From Pusillibacter faecalis (GTDB lineage Bacteria; Bacillota; Clostridia; Oscillospirales; Oscillospiraceae): a stretch of DNA of 64,000 nucleotides. The translations under genes and the position numbers were made by a program. Below are positions 15,966-25,071 of this stretch, one piece after another. Below the pieces are notes generated by a model. That model worked only from the letters and a program-made list of their open reading frames with translations, searched no databases and was not told the origin of the DNA. The stretch lies in the NCBI RefSeq assembly GCF_018408705.1, contig NZ_AP023420.1, positions 1,550,001-1,614,000 of the forward strand, in the 5' to 3' direction. The stretch's first letter is position 1, and every line of letters begins with the position of its first letter.

Positions 15966-16964
15966 ATGATGACCAGAGAAGAACTGCGAGCAAATGTGGA
16001 CGGAATTGCTTTTATGACCGTGACCCCCTTCCACGAAAACGGCGAGGTCGACTACGACGGCTACCGGGAGAACGTCCGGTTCCTGGTGAGCAAAATCAAG
16101 GAAAACCCCTGTAAATGCACGATTACCCCCTGCGGTTCCAATGGCGAATTTCCCCACCTGACGGACGATGAGCAAAAGGAAATCATCCGCATCTGCGTGG
16201 AGGAGGTTGACGGGGCGGTTCCCGTCGTCGCCGGGACCGGCCGCGCCAGCACGAAGCGCACCATTGAGATCAGCCGGTATGCCCAGTCCGTCGGCGCCGA
16301 CGGCGTACAGGTGATTCTGCCCTACTACTTCGTTCCCACTGTGGACGGCATGCTGGAACACTACAAGCTGCTTGCCGATGAATTGGACATCGGCATGGTG
16401 ATCTACAACAACCCCGCGTTCTCCGGCTCCTGGATCAAGCCAGCCCAGATGAAGAAGCTCATTGAGCTTACTGGCGACAAGATCGTGGCCGTCAAGGAGA
16501 ATACGCCCCATCTGATGCTCTTTAACGGCATGGCCAAAGCGCTGAAGGGCACGGGCGTCAAATTGCTCAGCGGCTTTGGCGAGCAGTGGTACGCCTATCA
16601 GTTCCCCTGGGGCGCCGACGGCCTGGCCACGCCCTTTGGCAACTTCTTCCCTGAATACCCCATCGGCTTTAAAAAGGCCGCAGACCAGTATGACTTTGCC
16701 GCCATGCGGGAGTGGCTGGCCAGGATGGACCGCTACTATGCCTTTGTGGGAAAAATCGGCGCCGCGCGCGGAGACACCGGCATGCTGGATAAGCCCGGCG
16801 GAAACATCTACGGCGAGGGAAATGTGCGCTTTGGCGTGATCAAAGAGGCCATGAACCTGATGGGCCTTCACGGCGGCGACATGCGGGCGCCCTTGAAACT
16901 GCACATGACGGATGATGAGCGCGCCGAACTGAAGGACATCCTGAGGGAACTCCAGCTGCTCTAA
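15966..16964 (+). CDS. Dihydrodipicolinate synthase/N-acetylneuraminate lyase family enzyme
   Basis: 332 residues, a little longer than DapA. The Schiff-base lysine is K177 in IVAVKENTP and the catalytic Tyr is Y147 in MVIYNNP. The oxo-acid binding site GSNGEF (58-63) replaces the GTTGE of DapA, so this is not the lysine-pathway enzyme. Relatives split or dehydrate 2-keto-3-deoxy sugar acids. Next to an acid-sugar dehydratase regulon and a semialdehyde dehydrogenase, a role as keto-deoxy-acid aldolase or 5-dehydro-4-deoxyglucarate-type dehydratase is likely, but not decided by sequence. AAAGGAATGG precedes the ATG. Confidence 0.85.
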   Translation: MMTREELRANVDGIAFMTVTPFHENGEVDYDGYRENVRFLVSKIKENPCKCTITPCGSNGEFPHLTDDEQKEIIRICVEEVDGAVPVVAGTGRASTKRTIEISRYAQSVGADGVQVILPYYFVPTVDGMLEHYKLLADELDIGMVIYNNPAFSGSWIKPAQMKKLIELTGDKIVAVKENTPHLMLFNGMAKALKGTGVKLLSGFGEQWYAYQFPWGADGLATPFGNFFPEYPIGFKKAADQYDFAAMREWLARMDRYYAFVGKIGAARGDTGMLDKPGGNIYGEGNVRFGVIKEAMNLMGLHGGDMRAPLKLHMTDDERAELKDILRELQLL

Positions 16965-16996
16965 TGGTTGTTTTCCGCGCTTTTTACAGCTTCGCG

Positions 16997-17028
16997 GCCG
17001 TACCCTCCGGAAACGCGATGGGTACGGC
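16997..17028 (+). other. Intercistronic hairpin between lyase and dehydrogenase genes
   Basis: GCCGTACCC at 16997-17005 pairs with GGGTACGGC at 17020-17028. No T-run follows. It may set relative mRNA levels inside the operon. Confidence 0.4.
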
Positions 17029-17090
17029 ATGGGGCTGCAAGAAAGGCGGCTAAGACGCTGCCTGACTATTTGAGAAGGAGGATATTACAT

Positions 17091-18602
17091 ATGCTCAGAA
17101 AGCAATTCTGTGTCAATGGTGAATGGAAAGATTCCAAGACGGAAAGATGGATGCCTGTCAGTGACTCCAGCACGGGGGAGGTCATTGCGGAGGTCCCCTG
17201 CTGTACTGTGGAGGAAGTGGAGGAAGCGATTGCTTCCGCGGCATCGGCCTTCCCGGCATGGTCTCAGACTTCCATCAGCCAGCGGACGCAGATGATGTTC
17301 AAATGGCGCAACATTCTGATGGACCATCTGGAAGAGCTGAGCGTGCTGTGCGCCAAGGAACTGGGCAAAAACCTCTCCGAGGCCCGGGGCGACATTCTGA
17401 AGGCCATCGAGCCGACGGAGCTGGCCTGCGCTGCACCGTTCATCACCCAGGGCTCCGCTTCCCTGCAGGTTACAACCGGCTTTGACACCGCTGCTTACCG
17501 GATGCCCTTGGGCGTTGTGGCCGGAATCGTCCCCTTCAATTTCCCGGCCATGATCCCCTGGGGATGGATTGTTCCTCTGGCGGTTGTAACCGGAAACACC
17601 GTGGTTCTGAAGGCCGCGTCCTACACGCCGCTGACGTCCATGCGGATTCTGGAGCTGTTCTATCACGAGGCCGGTTTTCCAAAGGGAGTGGTCAATCTGG
17701 TCACATGCAGCCGGAAGGAATCCGAACTGTTTCTCACGGACCCCCGCGTAAAGGCAGTCACCTTTGTGGGGTCCACGGAAATCGGCAAGCACATTTACTC
17801 CGTGGCCGCCGCCCATGGAAAGCGGGTACAGGCTCAGTGCGAGGCCAAGAACCACGCGCTGGTGCTGGAGGACTGCGACCTGGAAAGCGCCACCAATGCC
17901 ATTATCAACTCCACCTACGGCTGCGCCGGCATGCGCTGTATGGCTCTGCCGGTGGTCGTGGTGCAGGAGAGCATTGCCGACCGCTTTGTCCAGCTGCTTA
18001 AGAAAAAGGCAATGGCGCTGAAAGTGGGCTGCGCCTACGACCCCGAGACCACGCTGGGCCCGGTGGTCAACGCAGAACACAAGAAGTTTATCTGCGACTG
18101 GATTCAAAAGGGTGTTGACGAAGGCGCGGAGCTGGTGCTGGATGGGCGGGATCTTGTGGTCCCCGGCTATGAAAACGGCTTCTTTGTGGGCCCCACCATT
18201 CTCGATCATGTAAAGCCCGGCATGACGGTAGGGGACCGGGAGATCTTCGGCCCCGTCACCATCATCAAGCGGGTCAAGACCTTTGAAGAGGGCCTGGCCA
18301 TCATGAACGCCAATCCGTTTGCCAATGGCTCTGTCATTTTCACCCAGAGCGGCTACTATGCCCGGCAATTTGAACTGTTGACCGACGGCGGCATGGTGGG
18401 CATCAATGTGGGCATCCCCGTTCCCTCCGCCTATTTCCCCTTCTCCGGCAATAAAGATTCCTTCTTTGGTGATCTGCACGTTCTGGGGCAGGACGGTGTG
18501 CGCTTTTACACCCGTGCCAAGACCGTTACCAAGCATTGGTACAGCGAGCACTCCCACCAAAAGACCGTGGACACCTGGGAGGGCACTGTGGAGCGTATTT
18601 GA
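17091..18602 (+). CDS. Aldehyde dehydrogenase, methylmalonate-semialdehyde dehydrogenase (MmsA) type
   Basis: 503 residues from the ATG at 17091, which has a GAAGGAGG site; upstream in-frame codons lack one. NAD-binding fold with VPFNFPAMIPWGW and FVGSTEIGKHIY, and the catalytic Cys C283 in GCAGMRCMAL, the MmsA-type pattern. In MmsA enzymes the glutamate base of ordinary ALDHs is replaced, matching CoA-dependent acylation; here the segment reads VQAQCEAKNH, with Gln at that place. It would oxidise a semialdehyde to an acyl-CoA or acid, probably the product of the preceding lyase. Substrate not assignable. Confidence 0.87.
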   Translation: MLRKQFCVNGEWKDSKTERWMPVSDSSTGEVIAEVPCCTVEEVEEAIASAASAFPAWSQTSISQRTQMMFKWRNILMDHLEELSVLCAKELGKNLSEARGDILKAIEPTELACAAPFITQGSASLQVTTGFDTAAYRMPLGVVAGIVPFNFPAMIPWGWIVPLAVVTGNTVVLKAASYTPLTSMRILELFYHEAGFPKGVVNLVTCSRKESELFLTDPRVKAVTFVGSTEIGKHIYSVAAAHGKRVQAQCEAKNHALVLEDCDLESATNAIINSTYGCAGMRCMALPVVVVQESIADRFVQLLKKKAMALKVGCAYDPETTLGPVVNAEHKKFICDWIQKGVDEGAELVLDGRDLVVPGYENGFFVGPTILDHVKPGMTVGDREIFGPVTIIKRVKTFEEGLAIMNANPFANGSVIFTQSGYYARQFELLTDGGMVGINVGIPVPSAYFPFSGNKDSFFGDLHVLGQDGVRFYTRAKTVTKHWYSEHSHQKTVDTWEGTVERI

Positions 18603-18721
18603 GCCGCAGGCCGTCTGCCGGCAGAGGCAGAGTGCGCGGCTGACTCCAGGTTTCCAAGGACGCCGCAAGGCTGCGGACCATGTTCAGATATTCAGATATT
18701 CGATTGAGGAGGACTTCCTTT

Positions 18722-20068
18722 ATGAACGCCTATCTTGCCAGTGTAATTGAAAACGTCAAATCCAAGTACGCCAATGAACCGGAATTCGTCCAGACGGTGG
18801 AGGAGGTCTTCTCCTCCCTGGAGCCTGTGATCGAGAGGCATCCGGAGTATGAAAAAGCGGACCTTTTGAACCGGATGGTGGAGCCGGAGCGAATGTTTAC
18901 CTTCCGCGTGGTGTGGATGGCGGATGACGGCACTTGGCATACCAACGTCGGCTATCGCTGCCAGTTCAATGGGGCCATCGGCCCTTACAAGGGCGGCCTG
19001 CGGTTCCAGGCGAATGTGTATCCCGGCATTATCAAATTCCTGGGTTTTGAGCAGATCTTCAAGAACTCTCTGACCGGACTGCCCATTGGCGGCGGCAAAG
19101 GCGGCAGTGACTTCGACCCCGCCGGCAAGTCCGACGCGGAGATCATGCGTTTTTGCCAGAGCTATATGCAGGCGCTGTACCGCTATATCGGCCCCGATGT
19201 GGATGTTCCCGCCGGTGACATGGGCGTGGGCGCCCGGGAAATTGGATATCTGTACGGAGAGTACCGCCGCCTGAAGGGCGTCTTTGAAAACGGCGTGTTC
19301 ACCGGCAAGGGATTCTCCTATGGCGGAAGCCGCATCCGTCCGGAGGCGACTGGCTTCGGCGCGGTGTACTACCTGGAAAATGTTCTCAAGCACGAGGGAG
19401 AGTCCATCCAGGGAAAAACCATCGCCTGCGCGGGTTTCGGCAACGTGACCTGGGGCATCTGCAAGAAGGCGGCGGAACTGGGGGCCAAGGTGGTGACGCT
19501 GTCTGGCCCTGACGGCTATATCTATGATCCTGACGGAGTCACAACCAGTGAGAAAGTAGCGTACCTGCTGGAAATGCGCGCCAGCGGCCGGAACGTGGTC
19601 AAGGACTACGCTGATAAATTCGGCGTGGAGTTCTATCCCGGCGAGAAGCCTTGGGGAGTCAAGGTGGATATCTGCATGCCGTCGGCCATGCAGAACGATG
19701 TCTATTTGGAGCACGCCAAGAAGATCGCCCAGGCCGGCGTCAAGTACTACATCGAGGTGGCCAATATGCCCACCACCAACGACGCGCTGAGGTATCTGAT
19801 GGACTGCGGTTTGATTGTCGCTCCCAGCAAGGCCGTCAACGCCGGCGGCGTCGCCACCTCCGCTCTGGAGATGGCCCAGAACAGCGAGCGCATGGTGTGG
19901 ACCGCACAAGAGGTGGACAAGCAGCTCAGGCAGATCATGAACACCATTTATACCATGAGTGTGGAGGCCGCCGAGGAATACGGCCTGGGTTACAATCTGG
20001 TGGCCGGCGCCAACATCGCGGGCTTCCAGCGGGTGGCTGATGCCATGATGGCCCAGGGGGTCTTCTAA
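18722..20068 (+). CDS. gdhA: NADP-specific glutamate dehydrogenase
   Basis: 448 residues, the size of the hexameric bacterial enzyme. Key segments are GPYKGGLRFQANVYPGIIKF, the catalytic-lysine motif PIGGGKGGSDFDP, PAGDMGVGAREIGYLYGEYR and FTGKGFSYGGSRIRPEATGF. The dinucleotide fold follows at AGFGNVTWG. It interconverts 2-oxoglutarate plus ammonium with glutamate. GAGGAGG precedes the ATG at 18722. It closes the GntR-controlled operon, which would fit a pathway ending in 2-oxoglutarate or needing glutamate as amino donor. A hairpin follows at 20094. Confidence 0.95.
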   Translation: MNAYLASVIENVKSKYANEPEFVQTVEEVFSSLEPVIERHPEYEKADLLNRMVEPERMFTFRVVWMADDGTWHTNVGYRCQFNGAIGPYKGGLRFQANVYPGIIKFLGFEQIFKNSLTGLPIGGGKGGSDFDPAGKSDAEIMRFCQSYMQALYRYIGPDVDVPAGDMGVGAREIGYLYGEYRRLKGVFENGVFTGKGFSYGGSRIRPEATGFGAVYYLENVLKHEGESIQGKTIACAGFGNVTWGICKKAAELGAKVVTLSGPDGYIYDPDGVTTSEKVAYLLEMRASGRNVVKDYADKFGVEFYPGEKPWGVKVDICMPSAMQNDVYLEHAKKIAQAGVKYYIEVANMPTTNDALRYLMDCGLIVAPSKAVNAGGVATSALEMAQNSERMVWTAQEVDKQLRQIMNTIYTMSVEAAEEYGLGYNLVAGANIAGFQRVADAMMAQGVF

Positions 20069-20093
20069 ACAGCGTCCGATTACCGGCCTTTCC

Positions 20094-20134
20094 GCCGGAG
20101 AGAGCCCCCCGAAAAAAAGAATGCTCTCTCCGGC
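20094..20134 (+). terminator. Hairpin after gdhA
   Basis: GCCGGAGAGAGC pairs with GCTCTCTCCGGC over a 17-base loop, 25 bp after the stop. No T-run follows, so its efficiency is uncertain. Confidence 0.55.
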
Positions 20135-20736
20135 GAAGATACTTGCTGCCAAAGGTCTGCATGCCCTAGAAAATGAGACGATCTACAGACGCTTCCGCAC
20201 GGAGGGGAGAGCTCATGGAACAAAGGAACGTGGAGGCGTGTAGGAAGGGATTGCCCCGCAGAGGCAAAGAAATGACACATGTGCGTTTGCATGGCAAAAC
20301 CAGGGGCCCATAATGGCCCTGCTGATGACTGTCTGACTACCTCAAATGGAAGCCTCCTGGAAGCGTCACATTTCGTACCTGGCGACCCCTTCATATAAAA
20401 ATGCACCGGCAGTTCCGGTTTGGCTGACGCTCCCGTGCGTGCGGGAGAACAAAGACGCGAAAACGGCGGACACGATACCAGAAGAGAACATGGAGAGAGC
20501 CTCGGACAGGGAGATTCCCTGTCCGAGGCTCTCTCCACACGCGGAGATCCTTCTGAAAACGAACGAAGCGCGCCGCAGCCTCCCTAGCGGCCTCCCTTCC
20601 CTTTCTGCCGCAATCATGGTATGATGAAACCATTCCAACCAAAACCGACTTTTTCGACGAATGGTGAGACGCCGCGCGGCTCCCAATCGTGATACCGGCA
20701 GGACCACGATTTTTTACGAAACAGGAGGCGGTTCGT
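20135..20736. other. 600-bp gene-free stretch before the sigma factor
   Basis: I see no credible gene. It contains a very strong perfect hairpin at 20492-20536 and a TATGAT at 20620-20625 that could be a -10 box for the sigma factor gene, though without a good -35. Confidence 0.5.
20492..20536. repeat. Perfect 21-bp stem, 3-base loop hairpin
   Basis: GGAGAGAGCCTCGGACAGGG plus A pairs perfectly with its complement across the loop GAT. There is no T-run on either side. It is longer than a usual terminator stem and lies about 200 bp before the ECF sigma gene. Confidence 0.8.
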
Positions 20737-21264
20737 TTGCTTACCATGTATCTGGCCATGCTGGGCAGCGAGGAGGACCGGGAACGGTTTACGCTGCTCT
20801 ACGAGGCCCATGAAAAAAGACTCTATGCGGTGGCACTGAAGGTCCTGAGAGACCCCACCCGGGCGGAGGACGCCGCCCAGCAGACCTGGCTCCAGGTCCT
20901 GCGGAACTGGGAGCGGATCAACGCCCTGGACTGGGACTCGGCCGCCAAATATTTGGTTGTGGCGGCCAGGAACGCGGCGCTGGACATGCTGAAAAAGGAG
21001 CGGTGGAACACCTCCATGCCGGAGGACTGGGACCCGCCCGCCCCGGAGGACGGCCAGGGGGAGTACCAGCGGCTGGTGGAGCTGATCCGCTCCCTGCCGG
21101 AGGCCTACCGCCGGGTGCTGGAGCTGAAATTTGTGGAGGAGGAGACCAACCAGGAGATCGCCCGGCGGCTGGGGCTCAAGGAGTCCACGGTCTCCACAAA
21201 GGTTCAGCGGGGCCGGAGGCTGCTGCTGGACGCCATGGAACAGGAGGGGTACAGCTATGGCTGA
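20737..21264 (+). CDS. ECF-type RNA polymerase sigma factor
   Basis: 175 residues with a TTG start at 20737, chosen because AGGAGG lies at 20723-20728; an ATG at 20746 is the alternative. Region 2 reads LYEAHEKRLYAVALKVLRDP, then AEDAAQQTWLQVLRNW. Region 4 reads LPEAYRRVLELKFVEEETNQ, EIARRLGLKESTVSTKVQRG. It should direct RNA polymerase to a stress or envelope regulon. The next gene starts before its stop (8-bp overlap) and encodes a membrane-anchored protein with DUF4367 repeats, the usual place for the anti-sigma partner. Confidence 0.93.
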   Translation: MLTMYLAMLGSEEDRERFTLLYEAHEKRLYAVALKVLRDPTRAEDAAQQTWLQVLRNWERINALDWDSAAKYLVVAARNAALDMLKKERWNTSMPEDWDPPAPEDGQGEYQRLVELIRSLPEAYRRVLELKFVEEETNQEIARRLGLKESTVSTKVQRGRRLLLDAMEQEGYSYG

Positions 21265-23257
21265 GAAATCCTTTGATGCGCTGCTGTACCAGGCTTTGCT
21301 GGAGGCGGGCTGGCAGGAGAACCGGACCGCCTGGGAGGGGACGGAGGAGCCGGCCTTTTCACCCCAATACCTCCGCTGGAGGACGCGGCTGCTGGCAGAC
21401 CCCTTTGGCTGGGGGAAGAAACAGCTGCGGCCCCTGTGGGCCAAGGCCCTGCGGACAGCGGCCTGCATCCTGCTGGCCGCCTCCGTGACGCTGGGTTCCT
21501 TGATGGCGGTGAGTCCCACGGTTCGGGCGGCGGTGCTGAACTGGCTGCGGGAGATCAGCGGAAACCTGATGACCTATACCTCCAGCCAGCCTGCCAAGAC
21601 CAACACCCTGCCCTCCAGCTGGCGCATCACCTGGCTGCCGGAGGGCTGGACGCTCCAGCACATGTATACCGACACATGGAAATACTGTGGGCCGCACGGA
21701 AAGAGCCATTTGACCTTTGCTTGTTACACGCCCGGGGACAATGAGATCACCACCAACCTCGATGATGTAGTAGATGCAGAGATGGCCCGGGAGCACATCC
21801 AGGTGGGAGACACCGCCGCAGACTACTATGTATCTGACAGATATCAGGTGCTGCTGTGGGAGAATGAGGAGGGCTTCCTCTTCATGCTCCGTGGCGATAC
21901 TTTCCTGGACCAGGAGAGCTTCCTGCGGATCGCGGAGAGTGTTGCTTACTATGAGGGGCCGGATACCACCTACACGCTGGAGTGGGTGCCGGAGAATTAC
22001 AAGTCCTTCGGACAGGACGATTTGGTCGGAGCGGGTCAGGAGCAGTGGACCTATCATGGTGTCAGTCTGACCTGGCGCTATCTGACGGATGGCATTTGCG
22101 GCTTTACCCTGCCGATGGATGAGCCGGAGGAGATCCCGCTGGGAGACGGGACCGCTTGGTACTGGGCGGCGGAACAGCTGCCCTCTGAGAACGAAGATCC
22201 GCCGGAGGACTTTTCCGCCACGGTGGGAGATGTCTCCGTCTCTGTTTCTGTCAGCGGTCCGGACGATACCAGAACCGCTACGTTACTATGGACAGACCCG
22301 GAAACAAACACGGTATTTTTCCTGGAGGGGCAACTTGGCCAGGAGGACCTGGTACGGATGGCAGAAAGTGTGGTACAAACAGAGGCGGAGCGTGACGTCC
22401 TGCCCTCCAACTGGCGCATCACCTGGCTGCCGGAGGGCTGGACACTCCAGCACATGACCACCAATCTCTGGAAGTACCGAGGGGACTCCGGCAGTCTGAT
22501 GTACGCCTGTTACGCTCCTGGCAGCACAGACCTAACCACCAACGTAGATGACGTATCAGACGCGGATGCTGTGCGGGAGAGCATCCAGATACAGGGGCAT
22601 TCCGCCGATTACTATGAGTCTGAAGAGTACCGGGTGCTGCTGTGGGAGAATGAGGAGGGCTTTCTCTTCCTGCTGCGGGGGGATTCCTCTTTGGATCGGG
22701 AGAGCCTTTTGAGCATTGCCGAAAGCATTGTGTATTACGATGACCCGGGGATTGCCTATGAACTTGACTGGGCACCCTCGGAATACGAACCCATGTACCG
22801 GGACGAACTGGTGGGAGCGGCGCAGGAAGAGTGGACCTTCCAAAAGACCAGCTTGACCTGGCGGTATGTGATAGACCCCGTCTGCGGGTTCCTTCTGCCG
22901 GACGGAGAGCCTGAGGAGGTCACCCTGGGGGACTTCACGGCGCAGTACTGGGCGGCGGAGGAGCCTTTTGAAGCTGAGGACTCCGGACCTACCATGATCA
23001 ACGGGGAACCGGTGGAAGGAAGCGGTTCCTCGGTCACGGCAGGCGGCGTGACGATTACAGTCAGCGGCGACCCGGATGCGGATCAAACCAGTACGCTTTT
23101 GTGGACGGACCCGGGCACCAATACCACCTTCCTGCTGGAAGGAGCGCTGGACCGCTATGATTTGATGCGTATGGCGGCCAGCGTGGCGCAAACGGCGCCG
23201 AACCCCTCTCCCCCGTCCCATCATGCCGCGCTGATGGAGGGAACCGCCGGCGGCTGA
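21257..23257 (+). CDS. Membrane-anchored protein with two DUF4367 repeats, likely anti-sigma partner
   Basis: 666 residues from the ATG at 21257, with GGAGGGG upstream. A short cytoplasmic part (1-62) holds DALLYQALLEAGWQENRTAW, then one membrane helix (about 63-85, AACILLAASVTLGSLMAV) and a large extracellular region. That region has two repeats of roughly 265 residues, each opening with WRITWLPEGWTLQHM (near 121 and 385) and containing YQVLLWENEEGFLFMLRGD or a close copy. The DNA of the opening motifs is almost identical, so the duplication is fairly recent. It overlaps the sigma gene by 8 bp. Membrane sequestration of the sigma factor is inferred from position and topology. Confidence 0.8.
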   Translation: MAEKSFDALLYQALLEAGWQENRTAWEGTEEPAFSPQYLRWRTRLLADPFGWGKKQLRPLWAKALRTAACILLAASVTLGSLMAVSPTVRAAVLNWLREISGNLMTYTSSQPAKTNTLPSSWRITWLPEGWTLQHMYTDTWKYCGPHGKSHLTFACYTPGDNEITTNLDDVVDAEMAREHIQVGDTAADYYVSDRYQVLLWENEEGFLFMLRGDTFLDQESFLRIAESVAYYEGPDTTYTLEWVPENYKSFGQDDLVGAGQEQWTYHGVSLTWRYLTDGICGFTLPMDEPEEIPLGDGTAWYWAAEQLPSENEDPPEDFSATVGDVSVSVSVSGPDDTRTATLLWTDPETNTVFFLEGQLGQEDLVRMAESVVQTEAERDVLPSNWRITWLPEGWTLQHMTTNLWKYRGDSGSLMYACYAPGSTDLTTNVDDVSDADAVRESIQIQGHSADYYESEEYRVLLWENEEGFLFLLRGDSSLDRESLLSIAESIVYYDDPGIAYELDWAPSEYEPMYRDELVGAAQEEWTFQKTSLTWRYVIDPVCGFLLPDGEPEEVTLGDFTAQYWAAEEPFEAEDSGPTMINGEPVEGSGSSVTAGGVTITVSGDPDADQTSTLLWTDPGTNTTFLLEGALDRYDLMRMAASVAQTAPNPSPPSHHAALMEGTAGG

Positions 23258-23390
23258 GGACACTGTCGGGCGGCAAGGAACCTTAAAAAATTGGCAGACT
23301 GTGAGACGCCAGGCCCTCTCCGTTCGTTTCCCATACAGAAGCGAACGGGGAGGGTATTCCCGTTCCACAAAAACAGAAAGGATGATCTTG

Positions 23391-24596
23391 ATGAAAAAAC
23401 GATTTCCGGGGTTCCTGTCTGGATGCCTGACCACGCTGACCGCCCTGGCCCTGAGCGCCACAGCCCTGGCTGCCAGCGGCCAGGTGACGTTTAGCTTCGC
23501 AAACGTGGCCCTGGACGGGGAGACAAAGCTTGCCGCTGGAACCACCATCACTGCCGCCAACGGCCAGCAGGTTCCCTCCTCCATCCTCTACACCGACGCC
23601 GCCGGCGGCAAGACCAACTATCTGCCCATCCGGGCCATCAGCGAACTGCTGGGGGTGGAGATCGGCTATGACTCCGCCACGAAAACCGTCCTGCTGGGCG
23701 AGCAGGGCCTGCCCGCTGCGGAGAAGCATTGGAAAAGGACGGTGGACGGCACGAGCTTTACCTACACCAGCCAAAGGCCCGAAACGCCCTATACCGTACC
23801 GCCTGCCTGGCGCCCTGCCTGGCTGCCGGAGGGGTGGGAGCTGTCGGAGACCTTTCACAGTACCACCCAGGCCAAATACCGGTTTACTGGAGACGGCGGG
23901 CACGTAAGCTTCATATGCGCATATCCGGACAAGGCCTCCATCGGGTCCACAGTGCGTCACGAGCAAACCATTCAAAACTGCCAACAGGTAGCTGTGCAGG
24001 GTTATCCAGCAGATCTCTACACGGAGAAAGACGGATGGACCTATCTCGTCTGGGAGGGAGAGGACGGCATTTTGTTCTGGTTCTCCGGAACCGGCATCAG
24101 CACCGAGGACCTGACCCGGATGGCGGAGAGCGTGAGGCCCGACACGGAGCAGCTTCCGGAGTATCGGCTGGGCTGGATGCCAGCGGGATATCGGGAGTTT
24201 GAACGCACGGTCCTGGGCTCCGCGGTCCAGGAGACCTGGCTGGGCCGGGACGCCAGCGTGACGCTGCTGTACGCCGCCGGACCGGTGGAGCTGCCGGAGG
24301 GGGAAGCGGAGGCTGTGAAGGTCAACGGAATGGAGGCCTGGTATTGGCAGGCGGAGGAACCCTATGAGAGCGGCGGCGGGTCTATGACGGTGAACGGCGA
24401 GGAGATCGAGGGCAGCCAAACGGAGATCGGCGGCGTGACCATTTCCACCGGCACCATCGCCGGCCCCGGTGCGGCGGGAGTCAACACCTTGGCCTGGAAG
24501 GACCCGAGTACGGAGATCTGCTTCCGCATTCATGGGACGGTGGACAAGGACACGATGCTGCAGATTGCGGAACAGATCAAGTCCCCTGCGCAGTGA
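23391..24596 (+). CDS. Secreted DUF4367-domain protein with copper-amine-oxidase-type N-terminal domain
   Basis: 401 residues from the ATG at 23391 (AAAGGATG upstream). A signal peptide (KKRFPGFLSGCLTTLTALAL, then SATALAAS) is followed by a domain like the amine-oxidase N-terminal-like wall module of Clostridia (NYLPIRAISELLGVEIGYDS, ATKTVLLG; about 75-105). Then comes one DUF4367 unit (AWRPAWLPEGWELSETF, LVWEGEDGILFWFSGTG, MPAGYREFERTVLGSAVQET). It probably acts outside the cell with the membrane protein at 21257, whose DUF4367 repeats it resembles. A decayed relative lies at 4285. Confidence 0.8.
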   Translation: MKKRFPGFLSGCLTTLTALALSATALAASGQVTFSFANVALDGETKLAAGTTITAANGQQVPSSILYTDAAGGKTNYLPIRAISELLGVEIGYDSATKTVLLGEQGLPAAEKHWKRTVDGTSFTYTSQRPETPYTVPPAWRPAWLPEGWELSETFHSTTQAKYRFTGDGGHVSFICAYPDKASIGSTVRHEQTIQNCQQVAVQGYPADLYTEKDGWTYLVWEGEDGILFWFSGTGISTEDLTRMAESVRPDTEQLPEYRLGWMPAGYREFERTVLGSAVQETWLGRDASVTLLYAAGPVELPEGEAEAVKVNGMEAWYWQAEEPYESGGGSMTVNGEEIEGSQTEIGGVTISTGTIAGPGAAGVNTLAWKDPSTEICFRIHGTVDKDTMLQIAEQIKSPAQ

Positions 24597-25071
24597 CTGG
24601 CTCTCATAGAGGCAGCACCCGCTTTGCCGGGGACGGGCGACACCATACTCGATTTTTTTGCCGTCCTGACGACAGGGAGCCTATCCAAACAGGACCCGTC
24701 TTTGTAAAATCAGGCGCGGCCGCGTCTGGAGCAGCCATGCTTCCGGCGGAAAAGCGCCTGCGGGAAGAGCCGTCTGCCGCATGAAATGGCGGTTGACAGG
24801 CGGTTCCCTGCTTGGAAACGCGGATCAGGGGAGAGGGACCCCGGAGAAGGCGCGCCGGGAAGAAGGCGTCAAGATGGGCGGCGCCCAGGAGGGAAGGCAG
24901 TTCAGGAAGAAAGACAAGAGGGAGCGCTCTCCGACATAGCGGAGAGCGCTCCCAAATCCATATGAATCCCTATCGGTACAAACATCTATCCGCAGACTCC
25001 AAAGACCGCGGGCGAAGCCTGACAGACAAAGTGCCGTGACTCCGCAGACCCCGCAGGGGAAACCGCGAACC
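24597..25071. other. Gene-free gap with a perfect hairpin
   Basis: No supported gene. GGGAGCGCTCTCCG (24920-24933) pairs with CGGAGAGCGCTCCC (24940-24953) over a 6-base loop. It lies between two convergent transcripts and may be a shared, T-poor terminator. Confidence 0.5.

Noticed and set aside
15966..16964. Lysine-pathway dihydrodipicolinate synthase (dapA)
   Set aside because: The oxo-acid site is GSNGE instead of GTTGE, the protein is long, and it lies in a catabolic operon.
17085..20152. Long minus-strand frames opposite the aldehyde dehydrogenase and gdhA
   Set aside because: The plus-strand genes are unmistakable; the antisense frames show no protein-like motifs.
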